From NCBI GenBank assembly GCA_036346255.1, contig CM070633.1:3596001-3660000 (forward strand): a stretch of DNA of 64,000 nucleotides. Reading direction: 5' to 3'. Under the pieces are notes generated by a model. That model was given only the letters and a program-made list of their open reading frames with translations, made no database searches and was not told where the DNA came from. The stretch is from Ampelocalamus luodianensis (taxonomy: Eukaryota; Streptophyta; Magnoliopsida; Poales; Poaceae). Shown one piece after another: positions 37,505 to 52,270 of this stretch; position 1 is the first letter of the stretch, and the number at the start of each line of letters is the position of its first letter. The position numbers and the translations under genes are program-made.

Positions 37505-40500
37505 GGCGATTCCACCAGGGGGGGCTTCATCAGGCTGAAACCTACCCTCTGCCGGTGTCAGAATCACTGGAGGAGGCGGGGAGACCGAGGGCGAGGCGGT
37601 AGCTGGAGGAGGCGGGAGAGGCCCTAAGCTACCGCGGTCCAAGGAGCGAGGAGCTGAGGAGGGGGCTGACCAGGGGAGCTTCCACCACCCACCAGTAGCC
37701 GGATCTTGGAGGAGGCGAGGCGGAGCAGTGGAGACGAGGACCGAGGAGGAGGAGCTGTGGAGGAGCCGAGGGACGGGGGAGCCCGAAGGCTGGAGGAGCT
37801 GGGGAGAGGAGGCCGGCGAGGCTGGAGGGGGGCTGTGGCCAGACACCGGTTGAGTTCGCCTTCCTGTGCACCACCGAGCTCACCCATGGCCATTGCTCCC
37901 ACTCGCCATGCTCCGATCCCTTGCGGCCCTACGCTTGTGGCCGCTTGCCACTGCCGTAGGCAAGAACTGCTGCTACACCACCGCCAAGCGCCTCGTTGCC
38001 ACATCGATGGAGGCATTAGACATGGAGCTATGGTAGTCAAATAACAAGGGAGCATTGATGGAGTCATGAGAAGGGATGAGTGGAAATGGAATCGAGAAGC
38101 TTCTTGTGACGCCCCGTGTCATTACCCCAGGGGTAATCACACTTAAGCATACGAGTTACTATTCGTTTGCCCAGTAGAACACTGCTCCAACGAATAGTAA
38201 GCCTTTACCAGAGTTAACGTAGCAGAACAATAAAATAGAAACTGTACCTTTTATTCCAGTAAGCCACTCAAGGCTATGGTTCTTACATAGTAATTTACAA
38301 CGGCAAAATGGGATTAAGTCCCTTCATCTGCCTTTCTTGCTCCATCGGTCTTCTACTTGACCCCAACACCGAATATGGTGTCCATCTTGCTCTGCTTCTT
38401 GTAGTAAGCACCCTCATCTCCTGCGGTCTTATCGGTACCTGCATTTTCTTCGTCCCACGCGGGATAATTCCCGACCGGACTAGGATCTACAGAGGAGAAT
38501 ACTAGCAAGGTTGAGTACAAATTAATGTACTCAGTAAGCATTAATAGCAAAAATGCACTGTATGACTCATTCTTGTTCTTTACATCATTTTCTAGTCATC
38601 TCTGGTTCTGAAAATAACTCTTTGAAACATTAGGTGACAATTTTTAATTCTGAAAAGACTACTAGTCACTCGGAGAGACGATAGACCACTAGCGGTTCCC
38701 GTAGACTCCAATCCAGGAGACTGACATGAATTCATGATTTGATATAGCACTGCGCAGGCTTGTACCACTTTACCCATAGCTATTCTGAGGTCTCTCTGAG
38801 CTAGGTCCATCGTATTTCCTTTGATACGATTTCGAGTTCAGAATACAGAACGTTTTCCAGGTTACGTGATTAAGTCTCTACCCACTATTTTCCGTCGATG
38901 TCCTGAGCGCACCCAGTCCTCCACCAAGTTCCAATAATGTTGGTTGGGATACTAACCCAACACTCTACAATGCGCTACTATAGCGCCTAGGATTCCCCTA
39001 TTTTCGGACTTTTAATACCTTTCTGGGACCTTCCCTAACTCAACCTATGCAATATTACTTACCCATTGTGGAGAGGATAATCACGTAACAAGTAGCATTT
39101 TCTGCCCACTGAAACGGAAAAATGGTTGGTACTCAAATACGACATCTGACCGAGTAATAGTTTTGTTGGTCCTTATATTTTAACCATATGTAAAGGGGTC
39201 CCACCTCTTGCCCTCTCTCATCCTTGCCCCGGGCCCCCTTTACCAGCCATAATATTAACTCTTTCTTTCATTTCATTCATTCTTCATTACTTTCCATCAT
39301 TTTCGTCTTTGCTTAAACCGATTTGAATTTTGAAAAAATAATTTTATGCAATATGTATAGTAGTGCAGAATGTAACTTTTTACATTTGAGATAACTATAT
39401 AAATGTTCAAGAATAAGCTTGCCTTCGGGACTGTAGAAAAGATCGTCGGCGAAGAACTCCGTATCAACTACTCCTGTCTGCGAGGGTTCGTCCTCTGAAG
39501 CAATGCGGCAGCACGAATAATATATACATAAATACTTAGTTGATTTGAGTGATAGCACATGCATATAATGATAGTGCACCCTCTTTTGTTAGCATACTTT
39601 AATTTAATAACAATTGTCTTGTTCCTCACTAAGTTAGCACTCCCCACTACAGTCATTCTACTGATTAATCGCTTTAGGGTCTTGGTTGCTGAACTCGTGT
39701 TTTACTAGCGTGAAAGGAACTATTACACGCGTCGCATGCAACTTAGGTTTATTTGGTTTTATACGGGTGCGCAAGCCTATCGTTATTATTCTAATTAAAC
39801 TTGGGGTTGTTTGATTTAGTTAGGTTAACACAATTAAAATGTTCAACCTACTCGACTATTCGCCAATCGATTTACAGGTTTGCTACGCATTCATACCCAT
39901 GTATTAAAATTCCTCGGGATTTATACACTGCCCTAGTTTTTCCCAAGCTTAACTTTACTAAACCTAATTTCCTAAACCTAATCCTACTCCCACCTAATTC
40001 TTCTCACCTAACCCCTATTACCTATCTCCTCACCACCCAAACCGGTCGACACTCACACATCAGTCTCCTCAAATCCAATCTCCCGGATTCACTCTCCCAA
40101 CTCTTCTCCCCCAAAATCCTCTCAGGTGCCGCCTCCTCCTAGCGCCACCGCCTCAAGCTGCTGGCCCGCCGTCGCCGTCGCCTCTTCTCGGGCCCGGCTC
40201 GGTCCTAGCTCCCTGCTCCCCATAGCACCGCTAGGCGCTACCTCCTCCGGTCTCTACACGTCGCGCCCGCCGCTACTTGTGCCGCCTGACGTCTTCCCGA
40301 CCTTTGGCTCGCCCTCCCGCGTGTGGCCTACGATCGCACGGCTCGGCCCTTGCCTTAGCCCGCGCACTCGGCTTCTCAGCTGCCTCACTCCACCCCTCCT
40401 CAACCCCCTTCTCTGAACTTCCTACTCTCTAATTAATCTTGTTTGCTTAGTTTAGTTTTCATTGGTTTCCAGTTGAGCATAAAAATTGTTGAGGTTTTAC

Positions 40501-43500
40501 TGCTTTTGAATTTTAGCTCCTGAGACCAAGCTGTGGTTCGGTTAATGCATAACAGAATGGGGCGAAGCTGTCAACTGTGGGGGTTCTTAGTGCTCAAAGT
40601 TGAGAGGGTGGGTGCTACGGTTGACACTGCTCCAGTGCTAAAAATGAGGTGAAACTCTCCCCAATAATCCCTTATTTCTACCCCCTTCAGTGCTCTGTGA
40701 TGATAGAACTGAAAGCTCTTTGTGGTATTCTCTATGATGAACTGAAGTTATGCTAGTAGGAGTTCTATGATGAAATCTTGTTGCTCTGAGAGCTCTAGTT
40801 TTAGATGCCCTGCTACTAGAAATGCTAAGATCTCAAATATGCATGAGTTCTGTGATGCTAAATGTGAATGGTAGAATGATCTGAGGTATGCTAGTGTTAC
40901 CTCTAGTGGGTTTAAGGAGATTGGGGAAGAGAATGGTAGCACCGGCTTCAAGCTGGTGCTCTTCTCCTCCGGGCTACCTTGATGCCTGGTGGTGGCTTGG
41001 TCGCTGTCTACCTTCTGGCTCCTTGCTCCTTGCCTTCCGGCGTCCTTCTTTTCCTTCCCTACTTCCTTGCTCTCCTCCACCAGTGGCTCCTCTGGTGGTC
41101 TTGGCTTGGTCTCTGGTGGGAGGCAGTGAAGGATCTCCTATCTTGGCCCTTGCCTTCCCTTGTGCTACTCTGCCATGGTTGTCTTCGGCTGTGGGTGGAA
41201 ATGGTGCATTGTGTTGGCTTTGACTGGGGGGATGAACTTATGAGGCTGGCTATGGGGGATGAACTTGTGAGAGGGGTTTTGGCCTGCGCTGGCCTCCCTA
41301 TGCTTGATATTTTGGCTGGCTTGGGGGCTTATCTCTTTGGCCCTGGGCGAGATTTTTTTGGCGCTGCTCTTATCCCCTGGCTCTCTCTCCTTCCACTGTT
41401 GGTGGGGGTAAATCAGACCTCTGGTCCAAATGATGCTTCTACTGTTGTTACTGTTGTGGCTTAAGGACCTTAGGTCTAGAAGTGGGCTTTGGATCAGTTT
41501 TCGAATATTTGGCTAAGGTAGGTCGGTAAAATGTGGGTATCGGTTCTAATATTACCAGATGATGAGGTCCACAGAAGGCGAATGGTGCCACTACCCTAGG
41601 GTGGTCGGGAAGCCTCAATGACCATTGTGAAGAATCTGACGGCAATCTTCTCCTTCTCCCAATCCTTACTTTAATAATACCATGCGTGCTACCGTCTAAT
41701 GGTGATGGTGGAGAATAGTAGGTGTGCAGGCTTTGGATGACTGGGGAAAAAGATTTGGTAAACGGGCGATCAATGGACAAGATACGAGGGCTTTAGCAAC
41801 ATGAATGCAAGATGATGGATTGTAGTTTTATTAATTCCTGTAATTTACTTGGATTGGTTGTAAACAATTGTTGCAATTTACATTGTAATTAATTATGAAA
41901 TTTAATCTTTGTATCAACTGTTGGATTGTAATATATGCTATGTTTGGTTTGTATATGGGCTGTTTTAATGCTTTCAGTTATAATGCTTTCATGATTGAAC
42001 TTATTGATGTATTATTTGTTGTATTGAGATGATGTTGTATGATTATTAAAACGCTTTATTTTGTCAAATGTGTGAATTTAAACGATTGGTAATTAATCGA
42101 GATTATGTTTTGATACTGTGTAATTTTTTTAATCATGGCTAATTACCAATTAGTGTCGTTTAGCTTAAGCTAATAGTTTGGGGTTCTCACACTTCTCATG
42201 TGAAGTCCGGAGAGCGTGTGAATAGGTAGGAGGATTCTCAGAGATAGAAAGATAGGAGTGAAGAAGGCTACTGCCTCGCCTGCTGAAGTGTCGAGTGCTC
42301 TGAACTGCTGATCTAAATATCTGTTGTCAGGGGTGATTCCACCATGGGGGTTTCATCAGGCTGAAGCCTACCCTCCGCTGGCGCCGGAACTGCTGGAGGA
42401 GGCAGGGGAGACTGAGGGCGAGGCGGTAGCTGGAGGAGGCAAGAGAGGCCCTAAGTTGCTACGGTCTGAGGAGCGAGGAGTTGAGGAGGGAGCTAGCCAG
42501 GGGAGCTTCCGCCGCCCACCAGTAGCCAGATCTCGGAGGAGGTGAGGCGGAGTAGTGGAGATGAGGACCAAGGAGGAGGAGCTGTGGAGGAGCCGAGGGA
42601 GCCGGGGGATGGGGGGAGCCCAGAGGCCGGAGGAGCTAGGGAGAAGAGGTTGGCGAGGCTGGAGGGGGGCTGTGGCTGACACTGGTTGAGTTCGCCTTCC
42701 TGTGCACCACCGATCTCACGCACGACCATTGCTCCCACTTGCCGCGCTTCGATCCCCTACGGCCCTGCGCTTCTGGCCGCTTGCCATTGCCGCAGGCAAG
42801 CACTACTGCTACACCACCGCCAAGCGCCTCGTTGCCACATCAATGGAGGCATTAGACATGGAGCTATGGTAGTCAAATGGCAATGGAGCATTGATGGAGT
42901 CGTGAGAAGGGATGAGTGGAAATGGAATCAAGAAGCTTCTCATGTGAAGTTTGTAGAGCGTGTGAACAGGGAGGAGGATTCTTAGAGATAGAAAGACAGG
43001 AGTGAAGAAGGTTGCTGCCTCGCCTGCTGAAGTGTTGAGTGCTCTGAACTGCTGATCTAAATATCTGTTGTCAGGGGTGATTCCACCATGGGGGCTTCAT
43101 CTGGATGAAGCCTACCCTCCACCGGCGTCGGAACACTGGAGGAGGCGGGGGAGACCGAGGGCGAGGCGGTAGCTGGAGGAGGCAGAAGAGGTCCTGAGCT
43201 GCCACGGTCTGAGGAGCGAGGAGCTGAGGAGGGAGCTAGCTAGGGGAGCTTCCACCACCCACCAGTAGCCGGATCTCGGAGGATGCGAGGTGGAGCAGTG
43301 GAGACGAGGACCAAGGAGGAGGAGCTATGGAGGAGCCGAGGGAGCCGGGGGACGGGGGGAGCCCGGAGGCCGAAGGAGCTGGGGAGAGGAGGCCGACGAG
43401 GCTGGAGGGGGGCTGTGGCCAGACATTGGTTGAGTTCACCTTCCTGTGCATCACCGAGCTCACCCACGGCCATTGCTCCCACTCGCCGTGCATCGATCCC

Positions 43501-43815
43501 CTACAGCCCTGCACTTGTGGCTGGTTGCAACTGCTGCAGGCAAGCGCTGTTGCTACACCACTGCCAAGCGCCTCGTTGCCGCATCGATGGAGGTATTAGA
43601 CATGGAGCTATGGTAGTCAAATGACAAGGGAGCATTGATGGAGTCGTGAGAAGGGATGAGTGGAAATGGAATCGAGAAGCTTCTCATGTGAAGTCCGGAG
43701 AGCGTGTGAACAGGGAGGAGGATTCTCAGAGATAGAAAGACAGGAGTGAAGAAGGCTGCTGCCTCGCCTGTTGAAGCGACGAGTGCTCTGAACTACTAAT
43801 CTAAATATCTGTTGT
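37505..43815. repeat. Three tandem copies of a 0.74-kb GC-rich unit
   Basis: Copy 1 is 37505-38104 continued at 42192-42330; copy 2 about 42336-43074; copy 3 about 43078-43815. Each has GATTCCACCA(T/G)GGGGG, a GGAGGAGGC-rich stretch, the pair GAGTTCGCCTTCCTGTGCA / CACTACTGCTACACCACCGC-like, and the tail GAAGTCCGGAGAGCGTGTGA through AAATATCTGTTGT. ORFs on both strands in each copy are driven by the GGAGGAG bias and are not conserved in a gene-like manner. Confidence 0.85.
38105..42191 (+). repeat. Gypsy-type solo LTR, 4.1 kb, TSD CTTCT
   Basis: Begins TGTGACGCCCCGTGTCATTA and ends GGGTTCTCACA. An exact 5-bp duplication CTTCT lies at 38100-38104 and 42192-42196. Removing it rejoins repeat copy 1 perfectly in line with copies 2 and 3, which confirms both boundaries. 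There are no retroviral genes inside; ORFs at 40126 and 40888-41464 are unsupported. Confidence 0.9.
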
Positions 43816-44356
43816 GCCTTTCCTGATTTGCTGGTACGTGTGAACTTATTGCTCAATTAGCAATTTATCTATGCTAGAATATAGTGTGGTATATCTCAAT
43901 TAGTAATTTATTCGTAGGTTTGAAATAATGGAGAAATAAACTTTTCGTAATTATTTCACAAGCAATTCATGTAGTACTCCCTTTCAAGGCATGAAATCTC
44001 GCAGAATGAATTTGCCTTGTGAAAGTCGTGATTCAAGCTAGCGCCTTAGTGGCATAGTTCTTTTATTTTGAATGTTCATGATCATTTAAGTATAATGTAC
44101 TATTGTATCACTAATTTTCCTAATTTTAATATACATGTTGTTACCCACTGGAACCATATTTACATATTTTGGGGATGCACTTTTCATTAGTGAGGCACCT
44201 TCATTGTATTTCTCTTTGTTTGCTTTGTTTTGCTTTTATTCATGTATGGAATTGATTGCACAAGAATATAAGACTATATTTGTTTCAAATTAGTTTAGTC
44301 ATTTGAGGCTTTGAGCCCACCCTCCATTTTCATTCTTGCTTCGCCACTGGTGGTAT

Positions 44357-44640
44357 AAAAAGGAAGCAAGGAAGACAAGCGGATACCTGTCACTAAACAG
44401 TATATATCGATCCTATAGGAAGCATTACGTATATACGTATCCCTCACATTGCTACGAAAATATTTCTAGGAAAATAAGGTGTTTGTACTCAATAATAGAT
44501 TGAAGCCAGCAGAGAGTTTGGATTTTTGAGTTTGATAATAAAAATGTGAGGAGGTTATCAAATAGTCCAATGGTTTCATGAAAAGCATCACGTGTCTAAA
44601 TAGATAGCTGCTAGCGCATGCTATAACGTTGGAATGCATT
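44357..44640. other. Spacer, no gene seen
   Basis: Short AT-rich stretch between the composite element and the TTTCA array. Nothing recognised. Confidence 0.35.
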
Positions 44641-46230
44641 TCCAACGGTATAGAAGTTTCGTGTAGTTTCAGTTGCTTAAAAGTTCTAGATTTCGAGTTT
44701 GAAGTTTCGACTAGGTTTCAATGCGTTTCGTGAAAAGTTTCAAAAATGTTTCAGGTTACGAGTTTGATGTTTCAAGTATGTTTCAGCGTGTATTGTGAAA
44801 GTTTCAAAATATTTTCGACGTTTTTCATGAAGTTTGAGAAATATTTCAAGTAAGTTTCATAAAAAATGGCAAGTTTCAAGAAGTAAAAAAATAGGTTTCA
44901 ATGAAGTTTCAATCATGAACGAGACAAGATGAAACTTCCGAGTTTCAAGCATGAAAATATTTTAAAAGTTTTAGGTTTCAATGAGTTTCGTGTATTTCTA
45001 GTAGTTTCCAGAATATTCCAAGAAAGTTTCAAGTCTAAGTTCAGCAAGTTTCAGATTTTGGAACTCAAGTTTCAACAAGTTTCAGACAAATAAGTTTCAA
45101 GAAGTCTCGTGAAAATATTTTAAAAGTTTCATGTTTCAATGAGTTTCTTGTATTTCTAGAAGATTTCAGAAGATTCCAAGAAAGTTTCAATTAGTTTCAG
45201 ATTTTGGAACTCTAGTTTCCATAAGTTTCAGACAAAAGAGTTTCAAAAAGTTTCAGCAAATTTCATGAAGTTTCAAGAAATCTCGTGATAATATTTTGTA
45301 AGTTTCAGGTTTAAGTGAGTTTCTTGTATTTCTAGAAGTTTCCAAGAAAATTTCAAACCCAAGTTTCAACAAGTTTTAGAAAGAAAAGTTTCAAGAAGTT
45401 TCAACCTGTTTCAACAAGTTTCAAATTTTGGAACTCAAGTTTCAGATAAAAAAGTTTCAAGAAGTTTCAAGAAGTTTTAACATGTTTCATCAAAAATCAA
45501 ACAAGAGCTGTAAAGTATCAAAAAGAGTTTCAACGCATTTCAACAAATTTCAATGGGTTTCAAAACCAAAACAGTAAGTTTCGTCCAGTTTCAAATCTAA
45601 AACTTGATTAAAAATGAGTTTCAAAAGACATACTTCAAAGTTTCAGAGCACGTTCGTGGGTTTTCATCAGGTTTCAAAAGACTTTCAAACATGTTTCATA
45701 AGCTTTCAGTGTGCTTCAACAGAATTTCAATGGGTTTCAAATATGAAACTATAAGTTTCGTGCAGTTTCAAATATGAAACTTTATTAAAAATGTGTTTTG
45801 GAAGAATTTTAATTGTTTCAAAAGATGAACCTCAAATTTTCGAAGAACGTTTCACGGGTTTTCATCAAGTTTCAGGACATTTCAACAAAATTTCAATGGG
45901 TTTCAAATATGAAACTTGATTAAAAATGAGTTTCAAAAGAATTTCAACTAAGTTTCAAAATACAAACTTCAAAGTTCCATAGCATATTTCACATGTTTTT
46001 ATCAGGTTTCAAAAGAGTTTAATAAGGTTTCAACGTGTTTCAACAAAATTTCAACGGCTTTCAAATATGAAACTACAAGTTTCGCCCAGTTTCAAATATG
46101 AAACTTCATTAAAAATGACTTTCAAAAGGATTTCAATTAAGTTTTAAAAGACAAACTTCGAAGTTCCAAAGAGTTTTATGGCAAAATTCATAAGTTTCAA
46201 AAGTAAATATCAAATTTCAGAAAAGTTATG
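44640..46230. repeat. Degenerate TTTCA-rich repeat tract, 1.6 kb
   Basis: AGTTTCAAGAAGTTTCA and variants recur throughout, with irregular spacing near 8-13 bp. In the later half longer units appear (TTTCAATGGGTTTCAAATATG, AAACT..ATTAAAAATGAGTTTC) at roughly 130-170 bp spacing, so a higher-order pattern grew from the short motif. No long ORF survives on either strand. Confidence 0.8.
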
Positions 46231-47279
46231 GAGCCACCGGGGATCTCATCGGCGGGCTACACGCCATTGAGCTCATACGCAGCTGCTTGTGGCTACACGT
46301 TGCATTGCTCGGCATGCATGCTGATACACTTCGCGCGTCGTGCTAACCGGGGACCATGGCCGCTGGACCTCGTCGTCATTAGGTGCCTCCGCCGCTCAAT
46401 CCACTGTGTCGTAACCTGATCCGCGCACCTGCCACTCGAACTGTGCTGCCGGCAAGAAAGCCCCGTGGCGTCTCGCTGTCTACCATCGCAATGCCGCATT
46501 GTGGCGAGCCCAGGGTTGCCATGCAAGCTGATGGTGTCTTGCCGTCCGCCGCCTTCGCATGAGCCATGGCCATGTTCAATCGGTTGCCCTCACTGCACGA
46601 GCCCGCAGCAGCGCTCGACTGTAGGCCATGGCTGTTCGCAGCTTACTGTCCACCACCACCACCACACGAAGCCGCAACCACGCTCGACCGCTCGCTGTCC
46701 ACTACCGTTGCATGAGCCCGTGGCTGTGTTCAACTACTTGCTATGGCTGCTCGCCGCTAGCATGCCTTGACTTTTGGTTGCTATAGTTGCACATGGCTAT
46801 TGCGTATAGCGGGCTTTGCTCATGTTGACTTGCCAGCGAATAGAGGAGAATCATCGGTGCGGGGGAGGGAGGATATGAGTGTGTGGATGAATAGTGTGTG
46901 AAGAAGAAGGATGAAGTGAGAATGATTATGTGGATAAGGATAGAGGTGAGTGGATGTTTGGTTGATGAATCCAATGAGTCAATCCAACGACCGCTTACTA
47001 TTATGTTGGTTTTGTTTCCAACGCTATTATGTTTTTTAGCTTTTTCCATCTAAATATTATGGGTTTGCTATTTTAAGTTTCCTTTTTTTTTTACTATAAG
47101 TCGATTTTCTTACCCTTTGAATTAGCTTTGAGTTTGATATATGTGTTTCTGATTCTATGGCTCAAGCATAAGCCACGATAGGAATAATATCCCCTTGGTT
47201 TTACTCTCTTTTCGTTAATTAAAGTGCAGTTATATAATGGCTGTATGATTTAGAATCTTGAGCAGAAAGGACAAACAAT
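46231..47279. other. GC-rich piece then AT-rich spacer, no supported gene
   Basis: 46231-46800 is GC-rich with repeated CATGAGCC(A/C)(T/G)GGC-type phrases and a CCACCA run, giving short ORFs on both strands. It could be a decayed gene fragment but no family is recognised. 46800-47279 shows nothing. Confidence 0.35.
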
Positions 47280-48960
47280 TGGTTTAGAATATAGAGCCAT
47301 ACTAGTCTAGGAGTAATATTCGTCTAGTATAACCAATATACATCAACTGCAGGTCCATCATGCATGGTTCATCACTTGTGTGGAACTTCTGTACTAGCAG
47401 ACGAAACAGCGTGAACGAATCGGTCGACTAATTAAGAACAGTGGTCAGCTTGTGTCCAGGACAATTCAATCTTGGTCTGACCGCTGTGCAGTCATTTTGC
47501 ATTCCAGTTACCTATGACAGGATTAAACGATGTTGACAGTTTGACTTTTCCTTTTAACTTTTGCACGCGTTTCAAACGGTCCTTAACTTTTGGACCTTAA
47601 ATTTTTGAATGCATGAATTATTCTGGGTTTATGCAGGAATTAAACTATTTTCTAAGGAAAAACTTTTTTGAAATTTCTGGTGAAATTCCAACGTTCCTGA
47701 TCGGAATTCGCTTAATTACCTTATAAGAATTCTACAAGATCAATGCTATTTCTATAAAATTCCTTTTTCTTTCTTTTTGAGGGAATCAAGAATTTATAGC
47801 GTGGTAATTTCTAACCCTAAAAACGAAGCGTGATAACTTTTTCCTTTCTTTAATAAGATAGCCTTTTACGTGTTCTCTCAAGAACCGTGAATTTAGCGGC
47901 GCAAAGATTGTTTAGCGGTGCAAAGATTGGTGCTACAGTACAGATTATATAGGTGGATATCACTCATCCCGTTTTAGCAAATCGTCAGGGACGATCGTTG
48001 GGGCCGAGGTGCTAGGGATGGCAATGAGCCCTATTTTCCATTTCCAGATAGGGAATTCATCTATTAGGGGACGGGGATGTGTGGCTACTTCTCTCTACGG
48101 GATGCTAATATGTAAATATAATTTCTTATCGGGTGAAGCAGGGATGGAGCCATTCCCCTACTCCCCATCCCCACTACCTGCATGGCCACCCGATAAGACA
48201 TGTAGGCCACTACCGCACAACCCGATAAGGTGATAGCCTGATAATCTCATTTGCATCTTTTACTTTTCAGATGCTAATTAATCAAAAAAATATTATCATT
48301 TTAGCATTATATGTGGATATTCATACTCATTTTATAACATTATGGATCTTATTTTCTCTTCTTTCGGGATACAACTTTCTGGTATAAATCTCCGTAGGGC
48401 CCCGATAACCCGATGTGGACGGAGAATAGGGGGGAGAATAGCACCCAAGGACAGAGATGTGGACGGGGATGGAAAATTTTTTGTCTCTCGAGGATATAGA
48501 TGTTCCACCACTCTCCGATGAATAATGGCCCTGTTGCCATCCCTACGAGGCGCGGGCTGTGTGGTTCTTATAGGCTGAAGCCCTTTTTAGGCTGCTTCCG
48601 CTGGTGGAATGTTGGGAATGTGGATTAGGTGGTCAGTAGCTCTGCGCGGCCGGACGCAGAGACCTGCGTGCGGGTCGGTCTCGGCAGAAGATGGACAACG
48701 CGTGCGCCGCCCGGGCGGTTGGTTAATTTGAAGCACCGGCGACGGCGAGATGCCAATATGGACGGCAATGGCAAGGCGCAGACGTAGATCGGTTGCACGG
48801 TCAACCAAACGAACGACGAAAGGTAGGATTGATTTGAAGTATTGAACGGTGAGAACGGCGAAACGGATCATTGCCACGTTCATGCCATTGCATTCCGATA
48901 CTAGTACTTCACTTGGTTACCGTTCGAAATCTTGAGACGGCAAAATTAAAAGACTAAGTA
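47280..48960 (-). repeat. Distal half of unit A peroxidase flank
   Basis: 47285-47510 and 48560-48960 match 51335-51570 and 51850-52250 upstream of peroxidase B. Examples: TTGTGTGGAACTTCTGTACTA, GACGAAACAG, TGGTCTGACCG..TGCAGTCATTTT, GGTCGGTCTCGGC..AGATGGAC. This is the other side of the split noted at 37320 and shows that the duplication unit was about 3.3-4 kb. Confidence 0.72.
48013..48545. mobile_element. hAT-type MITE, 533 bp
   Basis: Ends TAGGGATGGCAATGAGCCC and, reversed, TAGGGATGGCAACAGGGCC. Flanked by CGAGGTGC (48005-48012) and CGAGGCGC (48546-48553), an 8-bp duplication with one mismatch. TAGGGATGGCAA termini occur in plant hAT elements. No coding potential. Confidence 0.78.
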
Positions 48961-49195
48961 GTTGTAACTTGACGTTGGACTTATATAAAGGGAAGTACTC
49001 ACACCCATGCCTTTGCATGAGAACTCGTTACATATACGTAGATGCATGCATGCCATGTACTCTGTTCCACACTCTTAATGGATCAAGAAAGCGAGCTAGA
49101 CAATTCTGCATGTACAACCACCACACATACACACGCTATTGGTGCTGGTACTGGGACCTTATTCGTTCACGTGCTGCCGAGTGCCGACGTCTTAG

Positions 49196-50887
<1,692 letters not shown>

Positions 50888-52270
50888 GCCTATCACTTGT
50901 GGTCTATAGATCAGAGCCATGTATATGTGTGTGTGTTTCTGCGTAACCAACTGCACTTTTCAAGTTGGCCGTGTGGCTTGCAAGAGAATGCCACACTACA
51001 TGCATATATAGCTAGAGGCTTGGCGCCACCGGTGCCCAGCATCCCATAGTGCCCAGATACAAATAGTACATCAATCAGATACAACTCCACTAGGGGTAGA
51101 GCATCCAAATTTGATGCCTAGCTGCTCCAGAGACACGCCAGCAACCATTGTCCTCGTTCAGCCACTCGATAGGGGATACAAATAGGATTGACCAACAAGT
51201 GACTTGCAAGGTGCTCACATTGATATGATTAGTAGTTTAGTACACAGCATCCAACATAAACTTCTAGGACCAACACCAAACTCTGCATTATTCATGCAGT
51301 GTAGGGCCTGTGACTAGTGTGAGAGTATTATTCGTCCTGTGACTAGTATAACCAATGTTAGTCCTAGCACGTCAACATTTTCGTCTAGCTAGCTAGCATC
51401 ATCTACTGCGGGTCTATCATGATTCATCTCTTGTGTGGAACTTCTGTACTATCGGACGAAACAGTATGGACGGATCGATTGGACCAATTAAGTACAGGGG
51501 CCAGTATTTGTCCAAAGACAATTCCGTCGTGGTCTGACCGTTATGCAGTCATTTTCCATCTTAGGGAGCTTTAATTCCAATTAGCCTTGACATGAATAGA
51601 CCTTGTGTTACTAGCAAAACGGCATTCGACCCAGTTAGGAAGGGAGTGGGTAGTTCAAGTTGGGCCTGATGGGGCAGCCCAGATGGAAAAAATAATGGGA
51701 GCTAGCGAACTTCCGTGCCGCGCGGCCGAGGCCGCTTGAGAAGTGGTAGCCCATACAAGCCGTAGCCGCTCGCCGAGGTCGGAGACTCGCTAACTCGAGT
51801 GGCGCGGCGGACAGGCGGAGAGAACAACCGGGCCAATCGAGCGGAAGCGGAAATGGGGGCGGTATGGTGCAGCCTTTTTTTCGGCTGATTCCGTAGCTCC
51901 GCACGGCAGACGTGGAGAGATCTGCGGATCGGTCTCGGCGGCAGATGGACGACACGCGCCGGCGCCGGCGCCGGGAGGCTGGTCGATCTGAAGCATCCTC
52001 TAATGGCAATGAGCAACGGCAACGAGCACATGTGAGGGCAATGAGCCACCGAGGCAGGATACACAAAGAGCAATAGGCGGCGTGAACGGTCAACCAAGGA
52101 CGAACGGCAGGGTTGATTTGAACGGTCAAATAGGGGGATGGAGCTCTGCCACGTTCCCGTAAACGTATACTGCATCCTCTTTTTTTCTTTACCGCGAGAA
52201 GTACTTGGTTACCGTTATAGAGTAGTAAAAGTCTGTAGTTAAGGAGATAACTGCAAGCATAATCCGCCAT
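50888..52270 (-). promoter_or_regulatory. 5' flank of peroxidase B
   Basis: A TATA-like CTATATATGC (plus strand GCATATATAG, about 51001-51012) lies roughly 115 bp before the ATG. The rest, to the 3' region of unit C, is duplicated flank with a GC-rich piece at 51700-52060 that gives spurious ORFs on the minus strand. No gene is supported there. Confidence 0.6.

Larger units (their letters stand above)
37501..44348. mobile_element. Composite non-autonomous element (hAT- or MULE-like) of tandem repeats
   Basis: GGTGGTAT stands at both 37493-37500 and 44349-44356 (nine bases if the preceding T is counted), an 8-9 bp target duplication. The right end, reversed, is AGTGGCGAAGCAAG, like hAT termini; the left end AACGGGCGATTCC is an imperfect partner. 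The interior is three tandem copies of a roughly 745-bp unit plus an AT-rich tail (43820-44348). A 4.1-kb Gypsy solo LTR inserted into the first copy. Without that LTR the element is about 2.76 kb. No transposase is encoded. Confidence 0.5.

Noticed and set aside
40126..41464. Possible protein genes in the 4.1-kb solo LTR
   Set aside because: Leu/Ser/Pro-rich frames without motifs, start context or splice pattern, entirely inside a bounded LTR.
37457..43624. Pro/Ser-rich ORFs repeated three times
   Set aside because: They follow the 0.74-kb repeats and appear on both strands with different ends in each copy. GGAGGAGG bias explains them.
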